From assembly GCA_030077755.1 (NCBI GenBank), contig JAQJZZ010000005.1:2108001-2172000 (forward strand): a DNA stretch of 64,000 bases. The letters run 5' to 3'. Below are positions 33,667-46,895 of this stretch, one piece after another. The stretch comes from Filosporella fistucella (taxonomy: Eukaryota > Ascomycota > Leotiomycetes > Helotiales). A model generated the notes under the pieces. It was not told the DNA's origin. It saw only the letters and a list, made by a program, of their open reading frames with translations, and ran no database searches. The position numbers and the translations under genes are program-made. How positions within the stretch are numbered: position 1 is the first letter of the stretch; each line of letters starts with the position of its first letter.

Positions 33667-34821
33667 TTACGAAGTGATAGTTGGGCTTCTCTTCTTGCCG
33701 AAAACTCCTTTTAGAGCATCTCCCATGGCACTGATACTCTTTCTTGGTGTTTTCTTCTTGCGTCCCAAACTTCCATTCTCAATTGTGGTAGTATGTGGTG
33801 CGCTTCCACTCCGAATGTGTAGTTTTCCCTTCAGTATTTGAAATGGGCTCTTCCCGTCGTCATCATCATCAAAGACTGACACCGAATTTGACATCAAGTC
33901 CATGAAGGGTACTGTCGGCACACCAGGAGAGGGTGGGGCAGAATGGCCATAAAGCGGAGAAAGAGGAGACGGGACGAATGATTGAGTGTTGGGACATGGA
34001 GTAGATCGTGTTTTGGATCGACTCTCGGAAGGTGTAGTATGTGCTCTTGAACGGACTGTACAATGTGGCCCTGCTGAATGAGAGTCCACCCGCATTGGCC
34101 AGACTTGATGTGAGAGATGTGATGGGTTTGGAGGATGTAAAAATGTTTGTGGGGACGTTGGAAATGGCGAGTACGTGGTGCGAGGAAGAGTTTGCAGGGA
34201 TATATCTGGAGTCGGGCAATCAGACTGGACTTTGCGTATCGTAGAGGATAAATGAAAGTTTTCTCTGCCCCTCGGAACCGTAAATTCGGGGGATGGTGAA
34301 GATGGGGCATAACTGGAAGGAGACCATTTCGCGTCTTGAAAGCGTAGTGGTGAGCCAGATGATGGATCCACATAAAAGAGAGGAGTATGAAGCGACGAAG
34401 AGTCCTTCACTGGTGTCCAGTATTCATTCCAGATGTCTTCTTCCATGACCGTGAGATCCAAAACTGATGAGCTGAATTCGTGCTTATCCTTCAAAGAAGT
34501 ATCGGAGCCGGAGGAGGCAAATGGATCGTCCATCATGCCAGGATCCGAGCTTTCCGAAGATATGGATAATCGGTTTTGGAGTTTTCTCGAAGTAAGTTGA
34601 CAAGCTTTTGTGCGCCTTTCGACCCCAGTTGGACTCAGTCGACCATGTGCGTATGGCGAATGATGATAATACGGAAGATGCATTTTGGAAAAGACGGCGG
34701 TGTATGGTGAGTTGAGAAGCCAGCCAGTCGACGCGTCGTCGCGAAGAAGTACTGTTATTTCATGGCTGTCGATAGAGGAATCTTCGGCGAGGAATTCAGC
34801 CGGCAAAGGAGACCGTCCCAT
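33667..34821 (-). CDS. Unknown Ser/Pro-rich, probably disordered protein
   Basis: A single exon encodes 384 residues from MGRSPLPAEFLAEDSSIDSH to a basic C-terminus (GRKKKTPRKSISAMGDALKG, FGKKRSPTITS). Long Ser/Pro/Thr stretches (YAPSSPSPEFTVPRG, FVPSPLSPLYGHSAPPSP) and an acidic run of five Asp (VFDDDDDGK) point to a mostly disordered, phosphorylation-prone protein. No enzyme motif, signal peptide or membrane span is seen. The open frame is long, and its biased but regular codon use supports a real gene. Basic clusters at the C-terminus could act as a nuclear signal (inference). Confidence 0.65.
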   Translation of the reverse strand: MGRSPLPAEFLAEDSSIDSHEITVLLRDDASTGWLLNSPYTAVFSKMHLPYYHHSPYAHGRLSPTGVERRTKACQLTSRKLQNRLSISSESSDPGMMDDPFASSGSDTSLKDKHEFSSSVLDLTVMEEDIWNEYWTPVKDSSSLHTPLFYVDPSSGSPLRFQDAKWSPSSYAPSSPSPEFTVPRGRENFHLSSTIRKVQSDCPTPDISLQTLPRTTYSPFPTSPQTFLHPPNPSHLSHQVWPMRVDSHSAGPHCTVRSRAHTTPSESRSKTRSTPCPNTQSFVPSPLSPLYGHSAPPSPGVPTVPFMDLMSNSVSVFDDDDDGKSPFQILKGKLHIRSGSAPHTTTIENGSLGRKKKTPRKSISAMGDALKGVFGKKRSPTITS

Positions 34822-36510
34822 TTTGGATAAAGAATGAAGGAGGGGTAAGATTTCGACTGAGTATCGTTATCGACAAGGAAAGATGTACATAATAGGGCTA
34901 TTGGAAGGGATGAGTTATGAATGTATAGTTTGGAGTAATGGAAGGTTGGTGATTGGGGAAGCACAAACTTTATGTCTATAGGAAGAAGGAATAGCAAGCC
35001 CGTCGTTTGATAGTCGAGTTACGATGTGCAGTATCTGATCGCTAATGCGTCTGCACTCCGTGAGCCACCAATTGTACAATACGAGCAGTCAATTTTCGGA
35101 ATCCAGCCACTCGTAACGAACACCGCGCGCAAACTGTAAGGGCCTCATAGCACTGGATCAGTTCGGTGCGACCATTGGCGAGTTCTAAAACTTGTTCTAG
35201 CTAAATCAGATTCTTCATCTGAGATCGCTGGCAAGGGCAGTTGTGGAAACAACCGATTGCAGTGAACACTTCGAAGATGATATGAGGAAGATCAGTTATT
35301 TTAAAATTCCAGAAATTATTTGAAGCTGGCACAATATCAATTCTCACAAATTCGCAGTAAAGTGCCAGAAATCAAAAACTTTCACCGGCTTTGATACTTG
35401 TGCCGGACGACGATCTTTCCATCTACAAAATTGCCATAACGCTGGAAGCTTCCCGGAAAGTCGAAGAGATATTCAGTGAACAGACGCCACGGAAGCAATT
35501 ATACACCTAGGATGTAGCGATAGGGGGGTTTTGATATGTTTCAGCTGATTTGAGTGTTTGTGGACGTGACTTTCGCCCCCTTGCTTAAAGGCTTCCCTGC
35601 AGAGCTCAGCCACTCTCCCACAATGTCAAAAGAAGCTGACTTTGGGAATGATAGGCAATTTTATGTGATGATTCCGCAGCTACAGCTTCTCTGCAATGCA
35701 GACATTAGAAACAATACCAATGCCCAAGTATTGCAAGGTAAGTATTAACGAGACAATCAAGATATTCGATGATGCAGGCCGCAAGGGGGATAAATTGTAC
35801 AGAAATTCAAAGTGGAGCAAAGAAAATGATAGCATGCAGACGGACTACAGTAGAAACCTAGATTACTCCCGAGCACTTGCAGGTTGGTTTCCCTCTCCCA
35901 CGACTGTGCTCCCGAGGTTGGTCGGATGATGATGTTGATGTTCAATGTTCTAGACTCGAGCAAAGAGGGAAGTTTTCAATGGACTTCAGAAGCGTGTCAC
36001 GGTCCGCCACAACGACACGTGGAGGTCAAATGACTTGTATGACAACGCGTCGCCGCTGCAAAATAATTTAATCACGGAACAACCTCGTTCCTCGTCTTCC
36101 ATCATAATCCTCAATCACTTCTTGAGACTTTCTTGAATGCTCAATCAATAGCGACTCGGAAAGGCGAGAAAAAATCGTGCATCGCGATATGGAACTGGGG
36201 GACAGGAACGCCGGAAGATCGGTCCAGAGCAGCGTGGCGCTATTTCGTCAACCGTCTTCGCGAATAGAGCTAAAAGGGTTGTAATTGGTAAGGGAAACGC
36301 CGTTGGAATCGCTGGATTGTGGCCTAGGTGCCAAAACACGTCACTCTTCAGATACCGATCTAGGATTTATATCTCTTTGCTTTTGATTGAATGTCTAAGT
36401 CCTCCATTTACGACCCCGCTCCTCGTATTTTTCTTTGTCAATTGTGTTTTGGGTCTTGTATTATGCGCAGGACAATTTGTCTGAGAATAGGTTTACCAAA
36501 TGCCCAAGCT
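34822..36510. other. Gene-poor stretch upstream of nitrate reductase relic
   Basis: A short frame at 35623-35748 (MSKEADFGNDRQFYVMIPQL) ends at a GTAAGT-like site and could be an exon, but I cannot find partners. I see no trace of the molybdenum or cytochrome b5 domains of nitrate reductase here. Confidence 0.35.
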
Positions 36511-36584
36511 GCCTCTTCTCAACCTTCAGCCTTTGCTCTCCAAAAACACCGCTGAGTTCCTGTTACCCTCTCATCTCGCACGGA

Positions 36585-37422
36585 ACTCTCGAATGATACC
36601 AGGAAATACACATTATCTCTTCGCTCCTCGACCCCGAAAGTCGGTTTAGAAACATGTCAGCACATTCAATTGGGTTTCAATTTCCGCGATCAGATGCTTT
36701 TCGCTCATACACTCCTACACGACCCAATACAGCCTCCGAAAAAAACGGCTCCTTCGATTTGGTAGTCATGACATATTTCCCAGACGAACGACAGCCTGAG
36801 GGCGCGATGAGTAATATCTTGGACTGCATGCCTATCGGCGAGGAAATCGAGATACGAGGACCTACTAGTGAGACTAAATACCATGGAAACGGCAAATTTA
36901 CAATTGAAGGGAAAGAGAAAGTGTTTAAGAAAGTCAGCTTGGTTCTTGGTGGGAGTGGAGTCACGCCTGGATACGCACTGATTAAGAGGATATTGCAGGA
37001 TGGAGATGATAGGACGGAGATCAGTGCTGTGGATGCTAGTAAGAGTGAGAAAGATAATTTACTAGAGTGGAGATGGATGAGTTCGCGAAGAAGCATGGAA
37101 AGCAGTTCCGCGTGTGCCATGTGCTGAGGCATCCGAGCGAGGAGTGGAAAGGTATGAAGGGATATGTTGATAGAGATATCATCAAAGATAACCTCTTCTC
37201 TCCGAATGACGGAAAGGAGAGTGTGGTGTTATTGTGTGGTCCTCGTAAGTTGCTATCTCACCTTTCCCCCAACCTTGCTATGGCTAGAAAGCTATGTTGG
37301 GGTACTACTTATTTCATCGAAATGACGCTGATACAGTCGCAGCTGCCATGATTCAGAAAGCTGCACTGCTTGCCCTTGAAGACTGGGGATACGAAGAGGT
37401 GAAAAATTGCTTTGGATTCTAG
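36585..37422 (+). pseudogene. Nitrate reductase C-terminal relic (FAD/NAD(P)H domains)
   Basis: Only the flavin reductase part is recognisable. It starts around 36585 with SNDTRKYTLSLRSSTPKVGL, then GLETCQHIQLGF. A one-base deletion in a T run near 36700 moves the frame to RSYTPTRPNTASEKNGSFDL, the FAD-binding motif. SNILDCMPIGEEIEIRGPTS and VSLVLGGSGVTPGYALIKRI (NAD(P)H loop) follow. A second one-base deletion near 37065 shifts to VEMDEFAKKHGKQFRVCHVL and VVLLCGPR. A normal intron (37227-37336, GTAAGT...ACAG) joins to AAMIQKAALLALEDWGYEEV and the family-typical C-terminus KNCFGF-stop. The N-terminal molybdopterin and heme domains are absent, so this is a truncated, frameshifted copy. A functional copy is expected elsewhere. 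Confidence 0.85.
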
Positions 37423-37635
37423 GGATATTGTCAGCAAGGAAGATGCTGAAGTGCGGGGTACATGCAGTTATCGGCATCACTTCTTCTGCTTCTAGCTCCG
37501 TTGAATTCAAAGATCGTCAACATACACATGACATTCGTGGGTATTGCTCCATGGCATTTCCGCCACTTCAAAAACTATGTACATCAAGAATCGAAAAGTA
37601 TCTACAAGAACGCTTTCCTCTCAAACTTCAAGCCC

Positions 37636-39784
<2,149 letters not shown>

Positions 39785-40728
39785 TTAATAAGGCAAAAGT
39801 GTCCACTCCCCCTGATACACCACCAATACTGCCCAAACTCCCACAAACCCCCACAACAGGTACGGAAAACCAGTATCAAACGCATTGATACTTGATCGGA
39901 CGGGTTGTATTTCGGACGACCTCTCAGTCGGATCTGGGAGGGACGAAGAGGGTGTGAGGAGTGGTCGCATGCCATGTCCTCCATACAAGCCCCGAGCAAT
40001 CCCTCTACCAACATGTGGGAAGACTAGTTGGTACACTTTCACGTAGCTTTCTCGGGAAAGCGCCGTGTTGCTTGGGATGGCAGAGTTGTGGTCGTATTTT
40101 CGGATTTGTGAGAATGGGACTTCGACGACACGATCAGTGACCAGATAGGTCTCTTTGACGAACTTTCCATCCGATAGGTAGAGTATGGGTCGTCCTGCTC
40201 TTTCCAAATCCTGATAGAGCTTTTTGATAAAATAGGGGCTGTTGACGCCGTAGAAGAGAGGGTTGTCTATGACGAGAGAGCGAGGTGGTACATCGTTGAT
40301 TGGATTGACTTTCGCTTTTGGAGAAGTTGAGACGATAGGGTGGAAAGCATACATCGCCCACTTCGACAAAGGTGTGTCATCGATAGAGGTAGCCTATGAT
40401 CTATACTTAGTAAATTTAACGAAGGTTCGGGGAAAGCACATACCATGAGACATCGCACAGCAAGATTCTCTTCGCCATGGGCGCTGAAAGGTCGTACGAC
40501 AGTATCCAAAACGAGCAAAGGGTGACCATGAAGCCTTTCTGGAAGAGTAGAGCGGTCAACACCATGAACGCCTACTCTATAGCATTGGACTGGGTTGTAT
40601 TTTGCGGTATGCTTCGCCTCAAGCCGAACGAACATGCCATTGAGAACCATATCTGGAGTTGGTGGATCTGGAGTCAACCTACCAGATCTTGATCCAGCTG
40701 GAGAATAGTTGATAGCTGAGGAGCTCAT
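39785..40728 (-). CDS. Paralogue A of the two-module cluster family, with C-terminal membrane segment
   Basis: Two exons, 40728-40444 and 40393-39785, flank a 50-bp phase-0 intron (GTATGT...ATAG) and give 297 residues. The N-module holds GMFVRLEAK (31-39) and HGHPLLVLD (67-75), ending CLM at the intron. The C-module starts ATSIDDTPLSKW and has PPRSLVIDNP (131-140), AGRPILYLSDGKFVKETYL (161-179) and VPFSQIRKYD (187-196). The last 27 residues contain a hydrophobic stretch, YLLWGFVGVWAVLVVYQ, that could anchor the protein in a membrane; other members lack it. No signal peptide is seen. The same intron position and motif order recur in five further genes up to 58.6 kb. I do not recognise the family; the function is unknown. 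Confidence 0.75.
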
Positions 40729-40901
40729 GACGGATAGCCTCTAGACAAGCAAAGGGGGATGAGATAGATAACTGAAGGTAAAAGCCAGCAAAGCTGCCAG
40801 CGTAGGTCGGCGCTTGAGGGGGAAAATGCAACAGTTGGGAAGGTCAACGACTCGATCTTGGGAAGAGCAGTCGCGTGAAAAAGTGTGAGGCTCAAAAGAT
40901 A

Positions 40902-41545
40902 GGGTTCTTGAAGTACAAGTAGAAGAGTTGTAGAATCCGCGAAGCAAGTCTTCTGTGTTGCGAGTAATCTTGATGTGTGCCGATTCGGGCTCTTGAAGTG
41001 CAGGTAGAGGAGGTGTAAAGCCAGCGATCTAGGTCCCCTCTGTTGCGTTCTGCCGTGTTGTGCTGTGCTTTGAGGACTCAATAGAACTCAAGAAGCTCTT
41101 GGAGTGCAAGTGGAAGAGGTGTAGAAGCGGTGAAACAAGTGTTCAGTGTTGTGTCCTGAACGATGTTGAAGTGTTTGCGCGGTCAATCTTATCAAGAGGA
41201 GACACGCGGAGGAAGTTTGACGACTCAAAAAGACTCAAGAAGGTCTTAAAGTGCAATCGGAAGAGGTTTGAAACCAGTAAAGCAGGTCTTCGCTGTTGTG
41301 ACGTGAGAGTGGTTGAAGTGTTTGTGTTGTCGAGTTGGTTGCCGTGAGTATCACAATATTATCAAGTCTTTTCTTCCAGTTTCGTGATGGTATCTGTCCA
41401 GGATTGCGAAATCAGAAGAAGTATGAGTTTTTGTCCATGAATTCAAGTAGAAAAGGTATGAAGGCAGTGAAGAAAGGTTTGTGGGTTGTGTCGCGAGAGA
41501 TGATGAAGTGTTTGCGTTATCGAGTTGGTTGCCGCAAGTATCAAG
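40902..41545 (-). repeat. Degenerate tandem repeat in the 5' flank of paralogue A
   Basis: Five imperfect units start near 40902, 40990, 41097, 41242 and 41437. Each contains a variant of CTTGAAGTGCAAGTAGAAG followed by AGGTGTAGAA, then a GTGTTGTG-like block. Units 3-5 also share GTTGAAGTGTTTGCG, and units 4-5 share TCGAGTTGGTTGCCG. Unit spacing ranges from about 90 to 195 bp. It lies 170-820 bp upstream of the paralogue A start. Read on the minus strand the units are CA/CT-rich, resembling a fungal 5' leader. Confidence 0.65.
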
Positions 41546-42939
41546 TTATTGTTGAGTCTTCTCCTCCGCTTCAGTGCTATTGCTAGTTCAAAAGGGATTT
41601 ATATTTGCTCTGGGAATCAAAGCGGACTCTTCTATGATTTCGGAGCTAAAGCTAGCAGCCATTATGCCTCGTACCTAATTTATCTGCATCGTGGAAGTGT
41701 CGACAATAGTATCAGTCTATTATTCAGTCGCCTTTTCCGCTTCAGTGCAAGTTTCTGTCCCAAACTGAGTGATCTACGCTTCCAAAACTACCTTGGACCT
41801 ATGAATTCTCAAAATTATTGGAAGTTTTGCTTTGGGGATTATATTTACGCCAAGTATCTGTTCTCGAACCGTCTTGGCACTCCCGGAATCCGAACGGAAC
41901 AAATTTGGATGCGTATCTACGTATCAGAGACATATTGGAGGGTTTTCAAATCGACATCTTAATCCATACCATCAAACCTTCCTCCAGTATTACACTCGTG
42001 AAACAGGTGAGCTATGTTGGAACGGCTTCGAAGTTAAGCCAAATTCTTCACTTCCATTTGGCAGAAGACTAATATTTATAGTCATAGGCCTCGTGTGTTT
42101 CAATACCGTCAAATACTCATATCATCGAAACAGCGTCTTCAAAGTTGCCGGTAGGGCTACACCTACGTGCTGTGATCCCGGACTACCTTCCACTTACATT
42201 TCGATCCCTATACTGTCGAATTATGGTATCGCCCGAGCCTTGAAGCAAGTACCACTACGTAGAACACGCATAATACTAGGCTCCGATTACTTCTCATCCT
42301 AATTTCATCCATGCTGGCGATTAACGACTGTGATCGGTGAACCTCGGTGCCAGCTCTGAATTTGCGAGGGGGGACTTCGCAGTTGTGCTTCGAATGCGGG
42401 AAGGACAGGCTTGACAAACACATCAGCATTGATACCACTATGTTTTCAAGAGTTGGAGACAATAGGAAGAAGGCTTTGGTCTGACGGTTTGCTGAAATAT
42501 CGGGAAGTGCTACTACACACTCTTCTGCTACCCTGATACCCTCTCTGACAATTTGCAGGATGCAAGGCTCGGTATGGGTGGCAAAGATGGGCAGGTTGGA
42601 TTGTCATTGATGCGCCTTCACCACAGAGCCTTTGCGTCAAAATTATTTGCAGCATATCCAGCTCCAGGACCTCCTAGGTCATTCAAATTGTCTAAGTAAA
42701 TACATGAAATCTTATGTGTACATTTAGCAAAGCTTGAACAGCTGAATACAAGAATTTTGCTTGAGTTGGTGAAGAAGAAAATCTGTTGGCATAATCAAAT
42801 GGCATCAATCAGATTAAATGGTGACAAAAAAGCGTCAAGTGATGAACGGAAGGGCCTTCCAGTTCCAAGGTCCGCGGCAGGATCCACCAAACAATATCCT
42901 CAATACCTCCTCGAAAAAGTGACCGCCAGAATGGATCGT
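41546..42939. other. Gene-free stretch between repeats and LPMO gene
   Basis: A frame at 41832-42302 is open for 156 codons but shows no motif, and its composition is unlike the neighbours. I see no other feature. Confidence 0.35.
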
Positions 42940-44038
42940 TTACTGCTGCTCCTGACGCAGGGAATTGAGGAACGCTGCACGGCCACGAGGCTGGACGGAA
43001 GAGGGACCCTCGCAGGCATCGGTATCCTCATCATTGTTGCCGGAAGAGGTTTCGGTGGCTATTGGCGCACTGATAGATGTGCTGCTGCTCGCTGGCGCTG
43101 TGGTGCTGACAGCATTTACAACAGTCGCCATTGAGCTGTTACTGCCACTTCCTCCACTCCAAACAGCTGGACCTGGCATTGGGTACTCCTTGTATCCACC
43201 ATATATGCTGAAGTTGAAGGACGGATCGTCTTTCTTGTAGCCACCTGGGAATTTGATTGTTGGGCCTGGGGTACCGGAACCTCCTCCAGTGACAGTAACC
43301 TGGGCACAGCTGAAAAAGATATTAATATGGAGTAAGATTGTGGAGGGAATGTTTTCTTACGCCATATAGAACTCTGCTTGCCCAGTATGAGCACCGTGAA
43401 CACCGATGTGCTCGGCACGGATAAGGTAGTCACCATCTAAGTGTCGAAGTCAGTCCCCAAATTCTTCATGAACATCTTGTCGCTAAAGGAAGCCCCCTGG
43501 TTCAGGAGGTAGAGATGGCACCAAGTGTGATGATATACATACTGGGAACATCTTTTGGAATTGTAAACTCCACGTTGTCCTTGTCCCACGTACACCAAGC
43601 ATCCGTAGTAAAATCCTTAGTCTTGTCACAAACCCCAGTCTCAAATATCTTAAACCAATCCCCAGCTCCTTCATCGGCTTGTGCAGTAGTGGCCGACTTT
43701 GACATGTACACCAGAGCTGGTCCCGGATGCTGCATGGTAGCACCAACTGCCAACTTGAAAGCTAGCTTTGAGCCAGCAGCAACAGACGCAGTTGATGTTT
43801 TCACGGCAGATTCGAAAGCTCCTTTGTTGCAACGCATCTCAGGCCCGTCCGGGGTAGTATCATCCCGGGTGTTGACCCATTTCGTAGGGTTGTACTTTGC
43901 TGTTCTGGTGTTACTGCGAATGAATTCATTTGACTTGGATGCCACTCCATCATTGATTAAGACGTCGAAGAAGTAATGGGCTTGGACGACAGGAAGAATA
44001 CTTCCCAGGACCGCTGTAGAAAGAGTTGTGAGCTTCAT
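42940..44038 (-). CDS. Secreted lytic polysaccharide monooxygenase, AA9
   Basis: Three exons (44038-43543, 43436-43361, 43309-42940) join in frame to 313 residues. The signal peptide MKLTTLSTAVLGSILPVVQA precedes HYFFDVLINDG, so cleavage exposes the N-terminal copper-binding histidine of the histidine brace. Other AA9 marks are CNKGAF, TMQHPGPALVYMSK (second copper His), GDWFKIFETG, YLIRAEHIGVHGAHTGQAEF, YMACAQVTVTGGGSGTPGP and IKFPGGYKKDDPSFNFSIYG. The enzyme uses copper and peroxide or oxygen to cleave cellulose or hemicellulose oxidatively. A Ser/Thr-rich tail of about 70 residues follows the domain; there is no CBM1. Introns of 51 and 106 bp are typical. Intact. Its place between paralogues A and B seems to be coincidental. 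Confidence 0.93.
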
Positions 44039-46895
44039 GGTGAGGCTGAGTTACTTGTAGAAGAGAAACAAACGAGTGGTGCTAGCCCGTAAATGGATGG
44101 CCAAAATGATCCAAAAAAGAAAAGACTGCTAGAAACGTAAATGAATGTCTTGATTGAGATAATTCGAGAAAGGTATGTTTTGACATCGGGTTCTTATTGA
44201 ACATTTCGGAGTAACGACGGGATTCAAAATCGCCCAGCCCAAGCCAGTAAATGCTCCTGCAATTTGGAGAATCCTCAGCAGATCTCTGATAAAGATCAAA
44301 AGGCTTGGTCATGTTGTCTCATCGTCATCCGTTCTCGTCTGAATATTGCCAACTTGGCTGGCACAGTACCCACCTTGGAAGGATTGAAATGGCGTGTCCC
44401 TTAGTTTTTGACTTGATATCAGAGAAAGTGTTGGCAGGGTGCAAGGGTTGTACTACGTTCTAGATCATGTTTTCCCAATCGAGTTTTTCCACGCTCTCCT
44501 TTTCGGTCCCTTCGCTTACTCTTTTCTTGTTCCAGATTGAGTAACGCCCCGCATTTTAAATCTCTTGATCATTAGCAGATCACTGCTATATCTAGTTTCC
44601 CTCAGTCTACCCCGCCATATATCCCTGAGATTGATTTTGACAGGTCTAGCTAGTCGCACGGGAAGGAACAAGGGCTACTGCCTCCTCGAATCCCTCGTCC
44701 TTGACCTAATAGTTGTTAGATAAATTACCAAGGCAAGGGAAAGAATACAGTGATTAGACTCAGTTAAATACCCTTGCTTTAGGCTTCCGGTGATGTTCAA
44801 CACGCTAGGAACAAAGAAGGAGCGAAAGTTTCACGATACGCCGATAAGCCTTCCCATGTGTAGCTCTCTCCTATCTTCAGGATAACCGAGTTGCTAGGTC
44901 TGCTCAAGTAATTAATTTTCCTGTGTAGCTTGTTTCGGAATGCCTAGTTAGGAAGATACCACTCTGACATGATTCTTAGTCATCTCAAAACGCACTATAC
45001 AATTACTGAAAGCAACGAAATCCAAAACGCCAAGATGATGGAGCACGTTGGCATCTCCACTTTCGGACATGTATCGAATACAAAGCATCTAGCCAGCCTC
45101 TCCTCAATTTTTGAGTACTGTTGAAGATTGGCTTCTGTAAATGCTGATCCTATTGCCACACCGAATGCTAGTTCAAACCCTTCTTAAAATTGATTTTTGA
45201 AGAGAGTTCCAAAGAGAGTGTATTTCATGAATATAGGGTAACACTTCAAGATCAATCAGTTTGCAACACTCACAAATTTGTGTCATTCATATCTATGCAT
45301 CTGAGCTCCATTCCCATCCTCCGCTGTATCTATGAATAGTCCGCACTGGGCGGTTAATCTAGAAGAATCAAAGGACCGTGTCATTACTCAAAAGCTCTGG
45401 CTAAACGTAGACTGGCACCCTGCTCTTCTGATTGCTACGAGTTTTTGGAATAGTTGCAACTTCAGATAACAAAGCTTTGAGATTGACATGTGTGAAAATA
45501 TTCTTGGCAAAAGTCTTGAGCTCCGAACTCTCTAGAACACAACTTTCACATTAAACTTCCTGACCTAGCATTTGATAGAGTGCTTCGAGAGTCATCCTAG
45601 AACAAATTCGGGATAATTAACCTGCGACCCCTGACGAAATACTGCTTTTGCTGAGATGAGCTGCCCAGAGACTTTGAGTATTGGAGCATCGGTCGCTTGG
45701 GTCATTCTTGGCTTTTGCTAGATATTTGTCTTATGAAATGGAAAATAAGGTGAAGCTAGATCTTAATCTATCTTTCTTTAATGATTCGCGTGTAGTTCAT
45801 CTCTTCGCCCGTATTCATTTCTTCTCCATCGGTCCGTTTCACCTCGTCTTTAATTGTCTGTTTCAAGACCAAGCCACCAAAGCTCGAACCATCAGCCCTA
45901 CTTACGTACTTATCCCGAAGCGAGACCCAATCTCATGCTTGCGAAATACTCATTTACCTGATACTGCCATATAAGCTTGAAGCATAAACTTAATCGACAA
46001 GAAACATTTTGTCGCCAACATCTCGGCTTGTTGCCCCGCAAGAGGGTGATTCGATTGAACTGCCATGATCTACTTCTCACCTTTGCACTTACCTTCTCGA
46101 CTTCAAGCTTAATTTATCGAATGCGTGGTTCTTTGGGGATTTTGCAGCTGTCACCCAGTTATTGGAAATTCAGTTCGCTATCGTCGCCGCTATCATTTCC
46201 ACCCCTGCTTTTCGAGTCTCATCCGTTCACTATCCTCGAAGGCCAGAAGGAAAAATTTAGTGATTATCAGTGCCTTATGTGGAGATCCATATGTCAAACT
46301 TTTGTCATTGCGACAGGCTGAAAAGCTATTGTCTCTTGAAGCTGTATGCATTTGAATATGCGGGAGGCTCGCTGTCGCACTTTTGTGGACACTGATTCTT
46401 GAAGACTAACACTTGAGTGGTTCAATAGCTATTCAAGAAAGTCAAAAGCAGCAAAAACAAATCTAGAAGACCAATGGAGCTGGTTGCTGCTCGAACTTGG
46501 CTCAAGGAAGGAAGGAAGGAAGGAAGGAAAAACTGACAACATTTGTTTCTTTACCTTTTGAATCGCAGCCACTTGCACACAATCCAGCTTTTCAGTATAT
46601 TTTTCATTTTTGAATAAGCATGCTAGTGTTTCCGTTCATATCCTAAACTGAGTATATCGAAGCCTCCTTGTAAGCAGCCGCTTCCTCCCATACGCTACCA
46701 CCTTAGCCAGAAACTACTAACCAACACTTCGATATCCAAAGGTTATTCACACCGCAGTCATCTTTGCCATCATCGGAGCCCAGATCTCTCACTGCCGCCA
46801 CTCATTTTCATCGTCACCACTTCTCTCCACTCTCATTATGAGATGTCATTATGGGTTGTATGCTGTGCAGAAAGTTCTCACAAGCCCAGTGCAAG
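44039..46895. other. Gene-poor 2.9-kb stretch
   Basis: The LPMO promoter lies at the left end and the 3' end of paralogue B at the right. Only short patternless frames are present. It includes a small AAGG microsatellite at 46504-46530. Confidence 0.4.
46504..46530. repeat. (AAGG)n microsatellite
   Basis: About six perfect units of AAGG followed by a short A run. Confidence 0.95.

Noticed and set aside
41832..42302. 156-codon open frame between the leader repeats and the LPMO gene
   Set aside because: No motif, no splice partners, and composition unlike neighbouring genes.
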